The translations under genes were made by a program, and so were the position numbers. Positions 25,809 through 34,981 of a stretch of DNA of 64,000 nucleotides are shown one piece after another. This DNA comes from JAFALK01 sp042701975 (lineage in GTDB: Bacteria > Pseudomonadota > Gammaproteobacteria > Burkholderiales > Burkholderiaceae_C), in assembly GCA_042701975.1 (NCBI GenBank), contig CP170561.1, positions 2,852,001 to 2,916,000 of the forward strand. The letters run 5' to 3'. The notes under the pieces are model-generated. The model was not told the origin of the DNA and ran no database searches. It saw nothing but the letters and a program-made list of their open reading frames with translations. Numbering within the stretch: position 1 is the stretch's first letter; each line of letters starts with the position of its first letter.

Positions 25809-26197
25809 TCGAAGACTTCGCGCACGAGCGTCGGCAGGCTCTGTCCGGTGTCCCCAGCGGCTTCAGGACGCAGGCTGCGGCGCCGAGATCCTCGGCACCG
25901 GCGAGCGTGGCGGAATCGATGGGCGACGCGAGAAACACGAAGGGCGGGCTCAGGTATTCGCGCAAGTAGCGAACCACGTCGAAGCCGCCGCGGCCCTGCA
26001 TGCGCTTGTCCAGCCGGGGGCGAGTCCGGGCCGGACGGGATGCGCCAGCAGGATGGCGTCGTCAGGGCTGTCGGCTTCCAGCACCTCGTAGCCCGCTTGT
26101 GCGAGGCCGGAAGTCAAGGTGACCAGGGTGGGGAGGTCGTCGTCTACGACGAGGATCTTGCTCTTCGAGGTCGTACTGCCGAGGTCGTACTGCGCAT
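25795..26197 (-). pseudogene. Single-domain response regulator disrupted by two frame changes
   Basis: Two overlapping frames together spell one receiver domain. The first has KILVVDDDLPTLVTLTSGLA and YEVLEADSPDDAILLAHPVRP. After a frame change near 26011-26040, the second continues LDKRMQGRGGFDVVRYLRE, then FVFLASPIDSATL and VLKPLG. The phosphoacceptor Asp lies just after the break. The natural start is probably ATG 26197 (encoding MRSTTSKSKILVVDDD once one copy of a 14-bp duplication is removed); as it stands the duplication also shifts the frame. An upstream ATG at 26213 could bypass the first lesion but not the second. It overlaps the kinase gene by 14 bases, tail to tail. Confidence 0.75.
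26166..26193. repeat. Perfect 14-bp tandem duplication inside the response-regulator pseudogene
   Basis: CGAGGTCGTACTGC occurs twice without interruption (26166-26179 and 26180-26193). Fourteen is not a multiple of three, so it shifts the frame six codons into the presumed native reading frame. It looks like a recent slippage or recombination duplication. Confidence 0.85.
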
Positions 26198-26272
26198 GAC
26201 CTGCAAACTCCATACGGCGGGAAGCCTGCATGGCCCCAGGTCCGGGTCGTCCGGCCCGTAGGCGGCTTGGGC

Positions 26273-27451
26273 TTACTCCAAGTGACTTGCCTTCTCGAGC
26301 GCGCGCAGCAGGCCGGCATTGACCTCCTGGGTGCCGAGCATCAGGCTTTCAGTCGCATCGCGGAAATCGAAGACCGATTCCGATTCGATGGCGCGCACCA
26401 GGCTCAGATAAGGCTGGTAGGGGCCACTCTCGTCCACCAGGGCCTGGCGTACGCGCTCGGGCATGGGGATCGATTGCAGCAGCTTGTCGAAGGGCTGCTT
26501 GAGCATGTGGTCCAGCAGCGAGAACAGACCGCAGACGAACATTTCGTCGCGCATCTCGGAGTCGTCCATGCTCTTGGCCAGCTCTTCCATCAGCAGACCG
26601 CGGCGAAGTGCACCGAACATGATCGGCCGCATGCTGTGGTCCTTGCTCGCCGTGGTGAGGAGCAGGGCCAGCCAGCGCTTGAGGCGCGAATAGCCCAGCA
26701 GCATGATGGCGTGGCGGAAGCTCGACACCTCGACCGACAGCCCGAAGGCGGCCGAGTTCATGTAGCGCAGCAGCTTGAAGGCCAGGCTCGGGTCGCGTTT
26801 GAGCGTCTGCTCCAGGCGGTCGATGTCCTCGCCCTGGTCGACGCGCGACATCAGCTCGACGATGACTTGCAGGTCGGCCTGCACTTCCTTGCGCGCCGGG
26901 GCATCGGCAGGAGCCTCGTAGCCGCCTTCGAAAGGCCAGGCCGTGACGGCCGCGGCGCCGCGCTTGAAGGCAGCATCCACGTCGGCCGCGCCGCGCAAGC
27001 CGGTCAGCAGCTTGGCCGTGCCGGGAGCCTGGCCCAGGGCCTCGGTGCTGGGGTCAAGCAGGTTGAACTTGAAGGCCGGCAGCACGGCGGGCGACATGCC
27101 TGGCGAGGGTTGGCCCTTGAGCAGCAACTTGTTACCGTTGGCCTTGAGTGCCTGCAAGGCATCGGCCAGGCTTTCGTCGGCGGCGATGAAGGCCGGCACT
27201 TCCAGCGCCACATGGGCGGGGGGCTTGGCAGCGATCACGCCCTTGAGCAAGGCTTCGTGCTGGATGGCCAGGATCACCGGCGTGCCGGTGCCGGTCCAGA
27301 CCTCGGTGACGGCGGCGATCAGCTCCGCGGGGTCGAACGCCGCGTCGGGCTTGAGCGGCGTGACGTTCAGCCGCGTGGCCGTGACGACGCGCTGTGCGTC
27401 GAACTGGGGTGCGAAACCGAGGGCGACGGTGCCGAGGATGTTGTGACTCAT
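26273..27451 (-). CDS. HDOD-domain signalling protein with degenerate EAL-like N-terminus (YuxH type)
   Basis: A 392-residue protein. The C-terminal ~200 residues are an HDOD domain (LMSRVDQGEDIDRLEQTLKRDPSLAFKLLRYMNSAAFGL, then FRHAIMLLGYSRLKRWLALLL). The N-terminal ~190 residues resemble an EAL fold but have none of the catalytic motifs, as in the YuxH/CdgJ group that affects motility without hydrolysing c-di-GMP. It begins 40 bases after the flgL stop on the same strand, so it may be the last gene of the flg operon. AAGGAC lies close to its ATG. Confidence 0.82.
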   Translation of the reverse strand: MSHNILGTVALGFAPQFDAQRVVTATRLNVTPLKPDAAFDPAELIAAVTEVWTGTGTPVILAIQHEALLKGVIAAKPPAHVALEVPAFIAADESLADALQALKANGNKLLLKGQPSPGMSPAVLPAFKFNLLDPSTEALGQAPGTAKLLTGLRGAADVDAAFKRGAAAVTAWPFEGGYEAPADAPARKEVQADLQVIVELMSRVDQGEDIDRLEQTLKRDPSLAFKLLRYMNSAAFGLSVEVSSFRHAIMLLGYSRLKRWLALLLTTASKDHSMRPIMFGALRRGLLMEELAKSMDDSEMRDEMFVCGLFSLLDHMLKQPFDKLLQSIPMPERVRQALVDESGPYQPYLSLVRAIESESVFDFRDATESLMLGTQEVNAGLLRALEKASHLE

Positions 27452-27491
27452 GTCCTTTTGCTTCCTGGGCTCCGTGTTGGCGGTGGCCCTG

Positions 27492-28703
27492 CTATCCGGT
27501 GATGTACTGCAACAGCGACATGCGCTGGACCGTCGCGTACGTCTGCAGAGCGGCCTGGTAGCCGGTCTGTTGATTCTGGAAGTCCGAAATGCCCTGGACC
27601 ATGTCGAGGTCCTCGGCGTTGGATTGTTCCGTCTGCGCGTTCAACTTCAACGCCGCCATCCGCGATTGGGTGTTGTCGAGATTATTCATGGTCTCGCCCA
27701 CCTGGCTGCGGACATTTTGCATGTTTCCCATCACCGAATCGAGATCCCGCAGCGCCGTGGCGTTAGCCTGCGAGACTTGGGCACCGGTGCGGCTGGCCGT
27801 CTTCAGGCCCGAGATGGCCTGGTCGATCACGTCGAACACATGCAGGTTGGCGGCCGAAGGGTCGACGTTGAACTGGTCGCCATCGGCCGGCGAGCCGCTG
27901 ATGGTCATCGACATCCCGTCGAACTTGATGGCGCTGCCCGACGAGTACGCATCGGTGCCCACCACATTGCCGGTGTTGTTGTCCGTCACCACGTAGTTCT
28001 GCGAGGGCGCGCTGCCGTTGATCTGGATGCTGTAGCTGTGGCCCGTCAGCGCCTTGGGGTCGAGCACGTTGCCGCTGTCGATCCAGGCGCCCGGTGCGTC
28101 GCCACTGTTGATGTTGGTGCCCGCGCTGGTCACGAAGCTGCCGTTGCCGCTGCGCGCTTGCTCCCAGGCCAGGCGACCGTCCACCGAGAGCGGGTAGTTG
28201 CCGAACACGCCGGTCTGGTTGTTGCCCGCCACGCCCACGAAGGCCACGCCGCCGTTTTGGTCCAGGAAGGGCTGGCCGCCGGAACCCTGACCGGCGAACA
28301 AGTAGTTGCCGGAGCCGTCCGTGCGGTTGGCGATGGTGAAGAGCTGGTTGCGCAGGTCCTGCACCTTGCTGGCCAGGGCCAGGCGCTCCGAATCCGTGTA
28401 GGTGCCGTCGCCGGCCTGCACCAGGGTCTCGCGGATCTGCTGCAGGATGTCGGAGGCATCGCCCATCGCCGATTCGGCCAGCGTCATGGCGTTCTGGCTC
28501 GCCTGCAGCGCGCGGGTGTCGGCGTCCACGCGGCTGATCTCGGCGCGCGAGCGCTCGGCCTGCGCGGCGGCCGTCGGGTCGTCGCTGGGCTGCTGGATGC
28601 GTTTGCCCGATGTGAGCTGGATCTGCGACTTCTGCAGCTGGGCCTGGCGCGACTGCAGGTTGGTGATGGTGACGTCGAACTGGTTCGCGGTGGAGAGGCG
28701 CAT
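27492..28703 (-). CDS. flgL: Flagellar hook-filament junction protein FlgL (HAP3)
   Basis: FlgL is 403 residues and joins the hook to the filament together with FlgK; it is secreted by the flagellar export system. The N-terminus RLSTANQFDVTITNLQSRQAQLQKSQIQLTSGKRI resembles flagellin D0, and the C-terminus DLDMVQGISDFQNQQTGYQAALQTYATVQRMSLLQYI closes the same coiled coil. Middle residues form the variable domain. It starts 11 bases after the flgK stop. Confidence 0.96.
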   Translation of the reverse strand: MRLSTANQFDVTITNLQSRQAQLQKSQIQLTSGKRIQQPSDDPTAAAQAERSRAEISRVDADTRALQASQNAMTLAESAMGDASDILQQIRETLVQAGDGTYTDSERLALASKVQDLRNQLFTIANRTDGSGNYLFAGQGSGGQPFLDQNGGVAFVGVAGNNQTGVFGNYPLSVDGRLAWEQARSGNGSFVTSAGTNINSGDAPGAWIDSGNVLDPKALTGHSYSIQINGSAPSQNYVVTDNNTGNVVGTDAYSSGSAIKFDGMSMTISGSPADGDQFNVDPSAANLHVFDVIDQAISGLKTASRTGAQVSQANATALRDLDSVMGNMQNVRSQVGETMNNLDNTQSRMAALKLNAQTEQSNAEDLDMVQGISDFQNQQTGYQAALQTYATVQRMSLLQYITG

Positions 28704-28714
28704 GTCTTGGGTCC

Positions 28715-30715
28715 TCAGGCAGCGAGGGTGTCGAGCAGGGTGGAGAACAGCGACTGTGCGGTCTGCAAGACCTTGGCCGCGGCCTGGTAGCCCTGCTGGA
28801 ATTGCATGAGGCGCGCGGCCTCCTCGTCGATGTTCACGCCGGCCTGGTTGGCGCGCGAGGTCTCGGCATCCTTGGCCACGGCCGTGGACACCTGGGCCAG
28901 ATACGTCGCACCCTGCACGCGCGCGCCGATATCGCCCATGGCGGCGGCGTAGGCGTCGTTGATGTTGGCGCCGGGCGTCAGCGTGCCGTCCGGCAGCAGG
29001 CCCCGGCCCACGAAGTCTTCCGTCTGCATGTTCAGGAAGGCTTTCGCGTTGCCGTTGTTGTTGCTCGTGTACTGGGTCGCGCTGATGTCGATCTCGTCGC
29101 CGGCCTTGGGCACGCCGTTGATCTGCAGCTCGAAGCCCAGGTCGATGGACGGATTGGCGTTGGGCTCGTTGCCGATCGGCTGGCCCGAGGACCAGGTGCC
29201 CGTGAGCACGGTCCCGTTGGACAGGCTCAGCGTGTAGTCCATCTTGGTCGGATCGGCGGCGTTTGGGCCCGTGAACTGCAGGCTCATCGGCGCCATCGTC
29301 GGATCGACGTTCTTGTTCACCGCATACAGCGAGTTGACCGTGGCCGTGCCCGTGTTGGTCGAGGCGATGGACGCCGACAGCGGCGATGCTGCGGCGATGC
29401 CGTTCGGGTCGGACAGCAGTGACTTCATGTTCTGCGCGGCCTGGCTCACCGGCTGCAGCAGGAAGCTGTCCGAGGTGTTCATCGTCGCGCCGCCGAGCGT
29501 GATCTTGAAGCCGTCCACGGTGTCGCCATCGGACACCGTGCGCACGACGCCGTCGAAGTTGCGCGTCAGCTGGTAGAGGCCGGGCGCGCCGGTGGGGTCG
29601 GCCCGCAGCGTGTAGGTGCTGGCCTGGAGCTGGCTCGCGTCGGTGATCGACAGACCGACCGACGTGGCAAACGTGCCGTCCGGATTGCGCGCGTTGGTGC
29701 TGGCGGGCAGGGCGGTGGGCGCAGCCGTGCCAAAGATCGGGCCGCCTGAGCTCGGCGGGTTCGACAGGTCCAGACCCAGGGCCTGCTGGTCGTTCACGCG
29801 GTAGGTCAGGGCCGTGGCCATCTGGCCGATCAGGTCCTTGGCGTGCTGCAGGTCGTCGTTCTGGAACAGCAGCCGCGCGGTGATCGAACCGCCGGTCAAA
29901 ACGCTGGAGTCCAGCGTGCGCGCACCGTTGGTCTCGTTGATGGCCACGCTGGCCTTGGTCGGGTCGTAGGGATCGGCCTGCACGCTCAGCTGCAGGGCCT
30001 GGCCGCCCAGCACCAGACGCTGGCCGCCGCCGATGAACACGCCGACCGAGCCGTCGTCGGCCTGCAAGGTCGTCACCTGCACGAACTGGCTGAGCTTGGA
30101 GATCAGCTGGTCGCGCTGGTCGAGCAGGTCGTTGGGCGTCTGGCCGGTGCCCGTGGCGCGCGACACGGCGAGGTTGGCCTGCGCGATCTGCTGGGCCAAC
30201 TGGTTGACCTGGGCGACGTCGGCCTTCAAGTCGCTGACCACGCCGGACTGCAGGCTGGTGAGCTGCTGGCCCGCAGCGGCGAAACGCGCGGCGAGTTCCT
30301 GCGCACCCGAAAGCGTCACCTGCCGCGCCGAAGGATCGGCCGGCGAGTTGGCAACGTTGATCAGGTTGTTGAAGAAGGTGCTGGCGGCCGAGCCGATGCC
30401 GGTGTCGTCGGTCGGGAAGACCTTTTGCAGCTGGGTCAGGATGTCGGCATGCGTCTGGTCCATGGCCTGCGTGGAGGCCGACTGGATGGCCTGCGCGGTC
30501 AGGAACTCGTTGTGGGAACGGATCACGGTTTCCACGTTCACGCCCTTGCCGAAATAGCCCGAGCCGGTGAACTGGCCGGCCGGCGTCGTCAGCACCACCT
30601 GCTGGCGTGAATAGCCGGGCGTGTTGGCGTTGGCGATGTTCTGGCCGATGGTCTGCAGCGCCGCCTGGTTGGCGAAGAGGGCGCTGACGCCAAGATTGAG
30701 CAGGCTCGATCCCAT
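28715..30715 (-). CDS. flgK: Flagellar hook-filament junction protein FlgK (HAP1)
   Basis: FlgK is 666 residues. The N-terminal axial motif is SLLNLGVSALFANQAALQTIGQNIANANTPGYSRQ, and the C-terminus DEEAARLMQFQQGYQAAAKVLQTAQSLFSTLLD is the matching helix. A large variable region in between makes it longer than the enterobacterial protein (about 550), as is common in Burkholderiales. It sits 11 bases after flgJ with no separate sigma-28 promoter visible in that gap, so flgK and flgL are probably transcribed with the rest of the operon. Confidence 0.96.
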   Translation of the reverse strand: MGSSLLNLGVSALFANQAALQTIGQNIANANTPGYSRQQVVLTTPAGQFTGSGYFGKGVNVETVIRSHNEFLTAQAIQSASTQAMDQTHADILTQLQKVFPTDDTGIGSAASTFFNNLINVANSPADPSARQVTLSGAQELAARFAAAGQQLTSLQSGVVSDLKADVAQVNQLAQQIAQANLAVSRATGTGQTPNDLLDQRDQLISKLSQFVQVTTLQADDGSVGVFIGGGQRLVLGGQALQLSVQADPYDPTKASVAINETNGARTLDSSVLTGGSITARLLFQNDDLQHAKDLIGQMATALTYRVNDQQALGLDLSNPPSSGGPIFGTAAPTALPASTNARNPDGTFATSVGLSITDASQLQASTYTLRADPTGAPGLYQLTRNFDGVVRTVSDGDTVDGFKITLGGATMNTSDSFLLQPVSQAAQNMKSLLSDPNGIAAASPLSASIASTNTGTATVNSLYAVNKNVDPTMAPMSLQFTGPNAADPTKMDYTLSLSNGTVLTGTWSSGQPIGNEPNANPSIDLGFELQINGVPKAGDEIDISATQYTSNNNGNAKAFLNMQTEDFVGRGLLPDGTLTPGANINDAYAAAMGDIGARVQGATYLAQVSTAVAKDAETSRANQAGVNIDEEAARLMQFQQGYQAAAKVLQTAQSLFSTLLDTLAA

Positions 30716-30726
30716 GGGCGGCTACC

Positions 30727-31593
30727 TCAAGCCATGGCGCGCTGCACGCGCACGGTGGTGTCGATCACGCGCGCCAGCTTGGCAGCGTAGGCGGGGTCGG
30801 TGGCGTAGCCGGCCTTCTGCAGGCCCTGCGCGAAGCTGGCCGCATCGCCCTTGCGCGCTTGCTGCACGACGTTGGCGTAGCGTTCGTTGGAGCTGATCAG
30901 GCGGGCGTAGTCCTTGTAGGCGTCGGCATAGCTGTCGTAGGCGCGGAACTTGGCCATCACCTTCTGCGCCTTGCCGTCCACGTACTCCGTGGTCTGCACA
31001 TCGACGGTCTTGCCGGTCCAGCCCGGCGTGGCCTTGATGGCGAAGATGTTGTGCGAGGGCGTGCCGTCCTTGGCCGTGATGCCGTGCTTGCCCCAGCCGG
31101 TCTCATGGGCGGCTTGCGCAAGCATGAAGCTGGCCGGAATGCCCGTGGCCTGCTCGGCCGCGCGGGCTGCGCCTTCCTGGCTCTGGATGAAGCTCTGCAC
31201 ATGCGGCTGCACGCCGCGCTTGGACAGCGTGGGCAGCGGCTGCACGGGCTGCTTGGTCACCTTGTCGTCCGCCACGCCCATCGAGCGTGCCAGCTGCTTC
31301 TGGATCGCTTCGGACAAGCCGCCGGGCAGGCCGGTCATCTTGCCGGCGAACTGCTGGTCCAGCATCTCGGTGCCCATCTGGCTGGCCGAGTTGTCCAGCA
31401 TGCCCGTGGACAGCGTGGACGCCCGCATGCTCTTCATCACCTCCTGCATGAAGAGGGATTCGAACTGCTTGGCCGTTTCCTTGATCGAGGCCTTGGGGTC
31501 GCGTGCGGCGGCGCTCTTGAGAGCGTCCAGCGATCGCAGGTCGGTGGACAGCCCCGTGTTGAGGCCGGCCGGATTGAACGGGGTACTGCTCAT
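30727..31593 (-). CDS. flgJ: Rod-cap / peptidoglycan hydrolase FlgJ
   Basis: FlgJ is 288 residues with the dual-domain form. The N-terminal rod-capping part has IKETAKQFESLFMQEVMKSMRAST. The C-terminal glucosaminidase part (about 140-288) has MLAQAAHETGWGKHGI, with the catalytic glutamate in HETGWG, then NIFAIKA and FRAYDSYADAYKDYARLI. It opens the murein layer for rod growth. Its start overlaps the flgI stop by one base. Confidence 0.96.
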   Translation of the reverse strand: MSSTPFNPAGLNTGLSTDLRSLDALKSAAARDPKASIKETAKQFESLFMQEVMKSMRASTLSTGMLDNSASQMGTEMLDQQFAGKMTGLPGGLSEAIQKQLARSMGVADDKVTKQPVQPLPTLSKRGVQPHVQSFIQSQEGAARAAEQATGIPASFMLAQAAHETGWGKHGITAKDGTPSHNIFAIKATPGWTGKTVDVQTTEYVDGKAQKVMAKFRAYDSYADAYKDYARLISSNERYANVVQQARKGDAASFAQGLQKAGYATDPAYAAKLARVIDTTVRVQRAMA

Positions 31594-32693
31594 CAGATCA
31601 CCTCGAGCTCCGCATTGAGCGCCCCGGCGGTCTTCATGGCCTGCAGGATGGCGAGCAGGTCTTGCGGCGTGGCGCCCAGTGCCGACAGGGCCTTGACCAC
31701 GTCGGAGAGGTTGGCGCTCTGCGGCATCTGGATCAGCGGGCCGGGTTCCTGCTTGATCGTGATGTCGGACTTCTGCGTGACCACCGTCTGTCCACCCGAC
31801 AGAGCGTTAGGCTGACTGACCGAGGGCGTGGTGCTGATGGTGACCGAGAGGTTGCCGTGTGCCACCGCACAGTTGTTCAGCGTGACGGCCTGGTTCATCA
31901 CGATGGAGCCGGTGCGGGCGTTGAACACCACGCGTGCGGCCGGCGCGGCCAGGTCGATGGGCAGGTTTTCCAGGTCGGCCAGGAAGGCCACGCGATCGTC
32001 CGGCCCGGTGGGTGCGCGCACGCGCACGACGCGCCCGTCCAGGGCCTGGGCCACGCCCTCGCCCTTGGCCTTGTTGATGGCCTTGGCCACCGCGCGGGCG
32101 GTGGCGAAGTCCGCCGCATTGAGGTCGAGCTGGATGGACTCGCCGGTCTGCAGGCCGTTGGCCACGCCGCGCTCAACTTGAGCGCCGTAGGGGATGCGTC
32201 CCGAGGCCAGCTGGTTGACCTGCACCTTGGAGCCATTGGCCGAGGCGCCGGCGCCGACGATCACCAGGTTGCCCTGGGCAATGGCGTAGATCTGGCCGTC
32301 CGCGCCCTTGAGGGCCGTGGCGATGAGCGTGCCGCCGCGCAAGGATTTGGCATTGCCCATCGAGGAGACGTTGATGTCGATCTTCTGGCCGGGCTGGGCG
32401 AAGGCGGGCAGCTCGGCCGTGACCATCACGGCGGCGATGTTGCGTGGCTGCATGGTCACGCCCTGGGGCAGCGTGACGCCGAAGCTCTGCAGCATGGCTT
32501 GCAGGCTTTGCTGAGTGAAGGGCGCCTGGGTGGTCTGATCGCCCGTGCCGTCGAGGCCGACGACCAGGCCATAGCCCGTCAGAGCATTGGAGCGCACGCC
32601 GGCAACGCCGGCCACTTCCTTGATGCGCGTTGCCTGGGCTGGGGAAACAGCCAGGGCGAGCAGCAGGAGGAGGAGGGTGGTGATCAGGCGCAT
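31593..32693 (-). CDS. flgI: Flagellar P-ring protein FlgI
   Basis: FlgI is 366 residues and forms the periplasmic P-ring around the rod. The signal peptide RLITTLLLLLLALAVSPAQA is followed by the family start TRIKEVAGVAGVRSNALTGYGLVVGLDGTGDQ. MQPRNIAAVMVTAELPAFA and the C-terminal ATPQDLLAILQAMKTAGAL are also typical. I used the ATG at 32693 because it begins the signal peptide; a much longer open frame upstream only overlaps flgH out of frame. flgH ends 44 bases upstream. Confidence 0.97.
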   Translation of the reverse strand: MRLITTLLLLLLALAVSPAQATRIKEVAGVAGVRSNALTGYGLVVGLDGTGDQTTQAPFTQQSLQAMLQSFGVTLPQGVTMQPRNIAAVMVTAELPAFAQPGQKIDINVSSMGNAKSLRGGTLIATALKGADGQIYAIAQGNLVIVGAGASANGSKVQVNQLASGRIPYGAQVERGVANGLQTGESIQLDLNAADFATARAVAKAINKAKGEGVAQALDGRVVRVRAPTGPDDRVAFLADLENLPIDLAAPAARVVFNARTGSIVMNQAVTLNNCAVAHGNLSVTISTTPSVSQPNALSGGQTVVTQKSDITIKQEPGPLIQMPQSANLSDVVKALSALGATPQDLLAILQAMKTAGALNAELEVI

Positions 32694-32737
32694 GGTCGGT
32701 CGAGAACTTCTAGGGGCTCGACCGATTCTGCGGATTC

Positions 32738-33418
32738 TTAAGTGGGCGAAAGGTTCAAAAAGAACCGCGAGAGCCAGCCTATTCCTTGGGCATCCGCCAT
32801 GGCGCCGCGGCCGCGCTGCTCGATGCGCACATTGGCCACCAGTGTGGACAGCACGGTATTGCCCTGGCCGATCGCGCGGGGGTCCACCTGGCCGGAGAAG
32901 CGCAGCGTGTCGACGTTTTGGTTGACGCCGATCTGCTTCTCGCCCGAGATCATCAGGTGGCCGTTGGGCAGCACCGCGGTGACCACGGCCGTGATCGAGC
33001 CGGAGAAGTCGTTGGTGTTGGTGTTGCCGCCGGTGCCGTCGTGCTTGATCTCGCCGGCGCCGGTGGCGGTGGCATTGGCCAGCGTCTTGGCGGCGTTCAG
33101 GCCCGGCACGGCGGTGATGCCGGCGGAGAGCGAGCTCTTCTTGTCGATCGTGCTGGTGGCGTTCTGCGTGGCGCTGATCTTTTCCGTGATCTGCACGGTC
33201 AGCGTGTCGCCGACCATGCGGGCGCGGTTGTCCTCGAACAGCGGGCGGTAGCTGGCCGACTGGAAGATGGCGCCGTTGCTGGGCGGCTGCGGCGGCGTGA
33301 GCGGCAGGTCGACCACGGGCAGGTGCTCGAGCTTGACCTGGGGCGTGGGGTAGAGCGTGCTGCACGCCGTGAGCAGGACACTCGGAGCGACGAGCAGGAA
33401 GGTGAGGAGCCTTTTCAT
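32738..33418 (-). CDS. flgH: Flagellar L-ring lipoprotein FlgH
   Basis: FlgH is 226 residues and forms the outer-membrane L-ring. The signal peptide ends in a lipobox, SVLLTAC, with Cys19 as the acylated residue. The body has ASYRPLFEDNRARMVGDTLTV and the C-terminal FSGQVDPRAIGQGNTVLSTLVANVRIE, both typical of the family. It follows flgG by 11 bases. Confidence 0.96.
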   Translation of the reverse strand: MKRLLTFLLVAPSVLLTACSTLYPTPQVKLEHLPVVDLPLTPPQPPSNGAIFQSASYRPLFEDNRARMVGDTLTVQITEKISATQNATSTIDKKSSLSAGITAVPGLNAAKTLANATATGAGEIKHDGTGGNTNTNDFSGSITAVVTAVLPNGHLMISGEKQIGVNQNVDTLRFSGQVDPRAIGQGNTVLSTLVANVRIEQRGRGAMADAQGIGWLSRFFLNLSPT

Positions 33419-33429
33419 GAGCGCTCCGA

Positions 33430-34212
33430 TCAGATTTGCGCCAGCTTTTGCAGCATCTGGTCCGAGGTCTGCACGGCCTTGGAGTTCAGCTCGTAGGCGC
33501 GCTGCGTCTGGATCATCTGCACCAGCTCTTCGACCACGTTCACGTTCGAGGTTTCCACATAGCCCTGCTGTGTGGAGCCCATGCCGTTGGCGTTGGGCGC
33601 GCCGACGTTGGGCGTGCCCGAAGAAGCCGTCTCCATGTAGAGGTTGCTGCCCTTGGGGTCGAGGCCGGCCGGATTGATGAAGGTGGCGAGCTGGAACTGG
33701 CCCAGCGTCTGCGGATTGGCCTGGCCGGGCAGGGTGACGCTGACCGTGCCGTCCACGCCGATGGTGATGCTCTGCGCGTTGGCCGGGATGGTGATGCCGG
33801 GCAGCACGGTGTAGCCCTCGTTCGTCACGATCTGGCCGTTGGCGTCAAGCTGGAAGGAGCCGTCGCGGGTGTAGGCGGTCGTGCCGTCGGGCTGCTGAAT
33901 CTGGAAGAAGCCGTTGCCCTTGATGGCCATGTCCAGGTTGTTCGTGGTCTGCTGCAGATTGCCCTGGCTGTAGATGCGCGCGGTGGCCACGGGGCGCACG
34001 CCCAAGCCGATCTGCAAACCGGTGGGCAGCTGCGTCTGCTCGGTGCTGGCCGCGCCGCTCTGCCGCAGGTTCTGATACATCAGATCCTCGAAGATGGCGT
34101 GCGAGCGCTTGTAGCCGTTGGTGGCCGAGTTGGCGAGGTTGTGCGAGATGGCGTCCAGCTGGGTTTGCTGGGCTTCCATGCCGGACTTGGCAATCCAAAG
34201 GGAACGGATCAT
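33430..34212 (-). CDS. flgG: Distal rod protein FlgG
   Basis: FlgG is 260 residues, the usual length. The N-terminus IRSLWIAKSGMEAQQTQLDAISHNLANSATNGYKRS carries the rod/hook motif, and the C-terminus ETSNVNVVEELVQMIQTQRAYELNSKAVQTSDQMLQ closes it. The middle has GNGFFQIQQPDGTTAYTRDGSF. It forms the long distal rod through the P and L rings. It starts 12 bases after the flgF stop. Confidence 0.97.
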   Translation of the reverse strand: MIRSLWIAKSGMEAQQTQLDAISHNLANSATNGYKRSHAIFEDLMYQNLRQSGAASTEQTQLPTGLQIGLGVRPVATARIYSQGNLQQTTNNLDMAIKGNGFFQIQQPDGTTAYTRDGSFQLDANGQIVTNEGYTVLPGITIPANAQSITIGVDGTVSVTLPGQANPQTLGQFQLATFINPAGLDPKGSNLYMETASSGTPNVGAPNANGMGSTQQGYVETSNVNVVEELVQMIQTQRAYELNSKAVQTSDQMLQKLAQI

Positions 34213-34224
34213 GGCGGTGCTTCC

Positions 34225-34956
34225 TTAACTTTCACTCAGCAGCTTGGCTGATTCCTGGCCTTGCGTCTGCGCGATCTGCAGCAGCTTCATCTGCTGCTCG
34301 AACTGGCGCGCCGCGGCGATCATGCTGACCATGGTCTCGACCGGGCTCACGTTCGAGCCTTCCAGCGCGCCGTCCTGCACGCGGGCATTGGCGTCGGCCT
34401 CGAGGTCGTTGCCGTCGCCGGCGCGGAACAGGCCATCGTCGCCGCGCTGCAGCGGACCTTCCGGCGTGACCAGCTTGAGCTTGCCGATCGGGATCGAGCG
34501 CGGCGAATCCTGCGTCTTGGCGCTGACGGTGCCGTCCGCGCCGATGGAGAGTTCTGCGTTCGGTGGCGACTGGATCGGCCCGCCGTCGCCCTGTACCTGC
34601 AGGCCGTTGCGCAGCACGAGGATGCCTTCGGAGTTGACGTCCAGCGCGCCCATGCGGGTGTAGGCCTCGGTGCCGTCCTGGGCCTGCACGGCCAGCCAGG
34701 ACTTGCCGAGCATGGCCACGTCGAGCTTGCGGTCGGTGGAGGTCAACGGACCGGCGGCATCGTCGTAGCCGACTGTGGTTTCGAGCGAGTAGGCCCGCGT
34801 GCTTGCGCCGTCGCCCCGCACCGGCACGGCGCGGAAGGCCTGCAGCTCGGCGCGAAAGCCGTTGGTCGAGACGTTGGCCAGATTGTTGGACAGCACGTCC
34901 TGACGCTGCATGGCCGCCTTGGCGCCGGCCATGGAGAGATAGATCATGCGGTCCAT
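34225..34956 (-). CDS. flgF: Proximal rod protein FlgF
   Basis: FlgF is 243 residues. The N-terminus DRMIYLSMAGAKAAMQRQDVLSNNLANVSTNGFRAE and the C-terminus GSNVSPVETMVSMIAAARQFEQQMKLLQ match the proximal rod family. The central segment LGKSWLAVQAQDGTEAYTRMGAL is conserved with FlgG. It starts 25 bases after the flgE stop. Confidence 0.96.
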   Translation of the reverse strand: MDRMIYLSMAGAKAAMQRQDVLSNNLANVSTNGFRAELQAFRAVPVRGDGASTRAYSLETTVGYDDAAGPLTSTDRKLDVAMLGKSWLAVQAQDGTEAYTRMGALDVNSEGILVLRNGLQVQGDGGPIQSPPNAELSIGADGTVSAKTQDSPRSIPIGKLKLVTPEGPLQRGDDGLFRAGDGNDLEADANARVQDGALEGSNVSPVETMVSMIAAARQFEQQMKLLQIAQTQGQESAKLLSES

Positions 34957-34981
34957 TGCGTCGCTTCCCTAACTTGCGATC

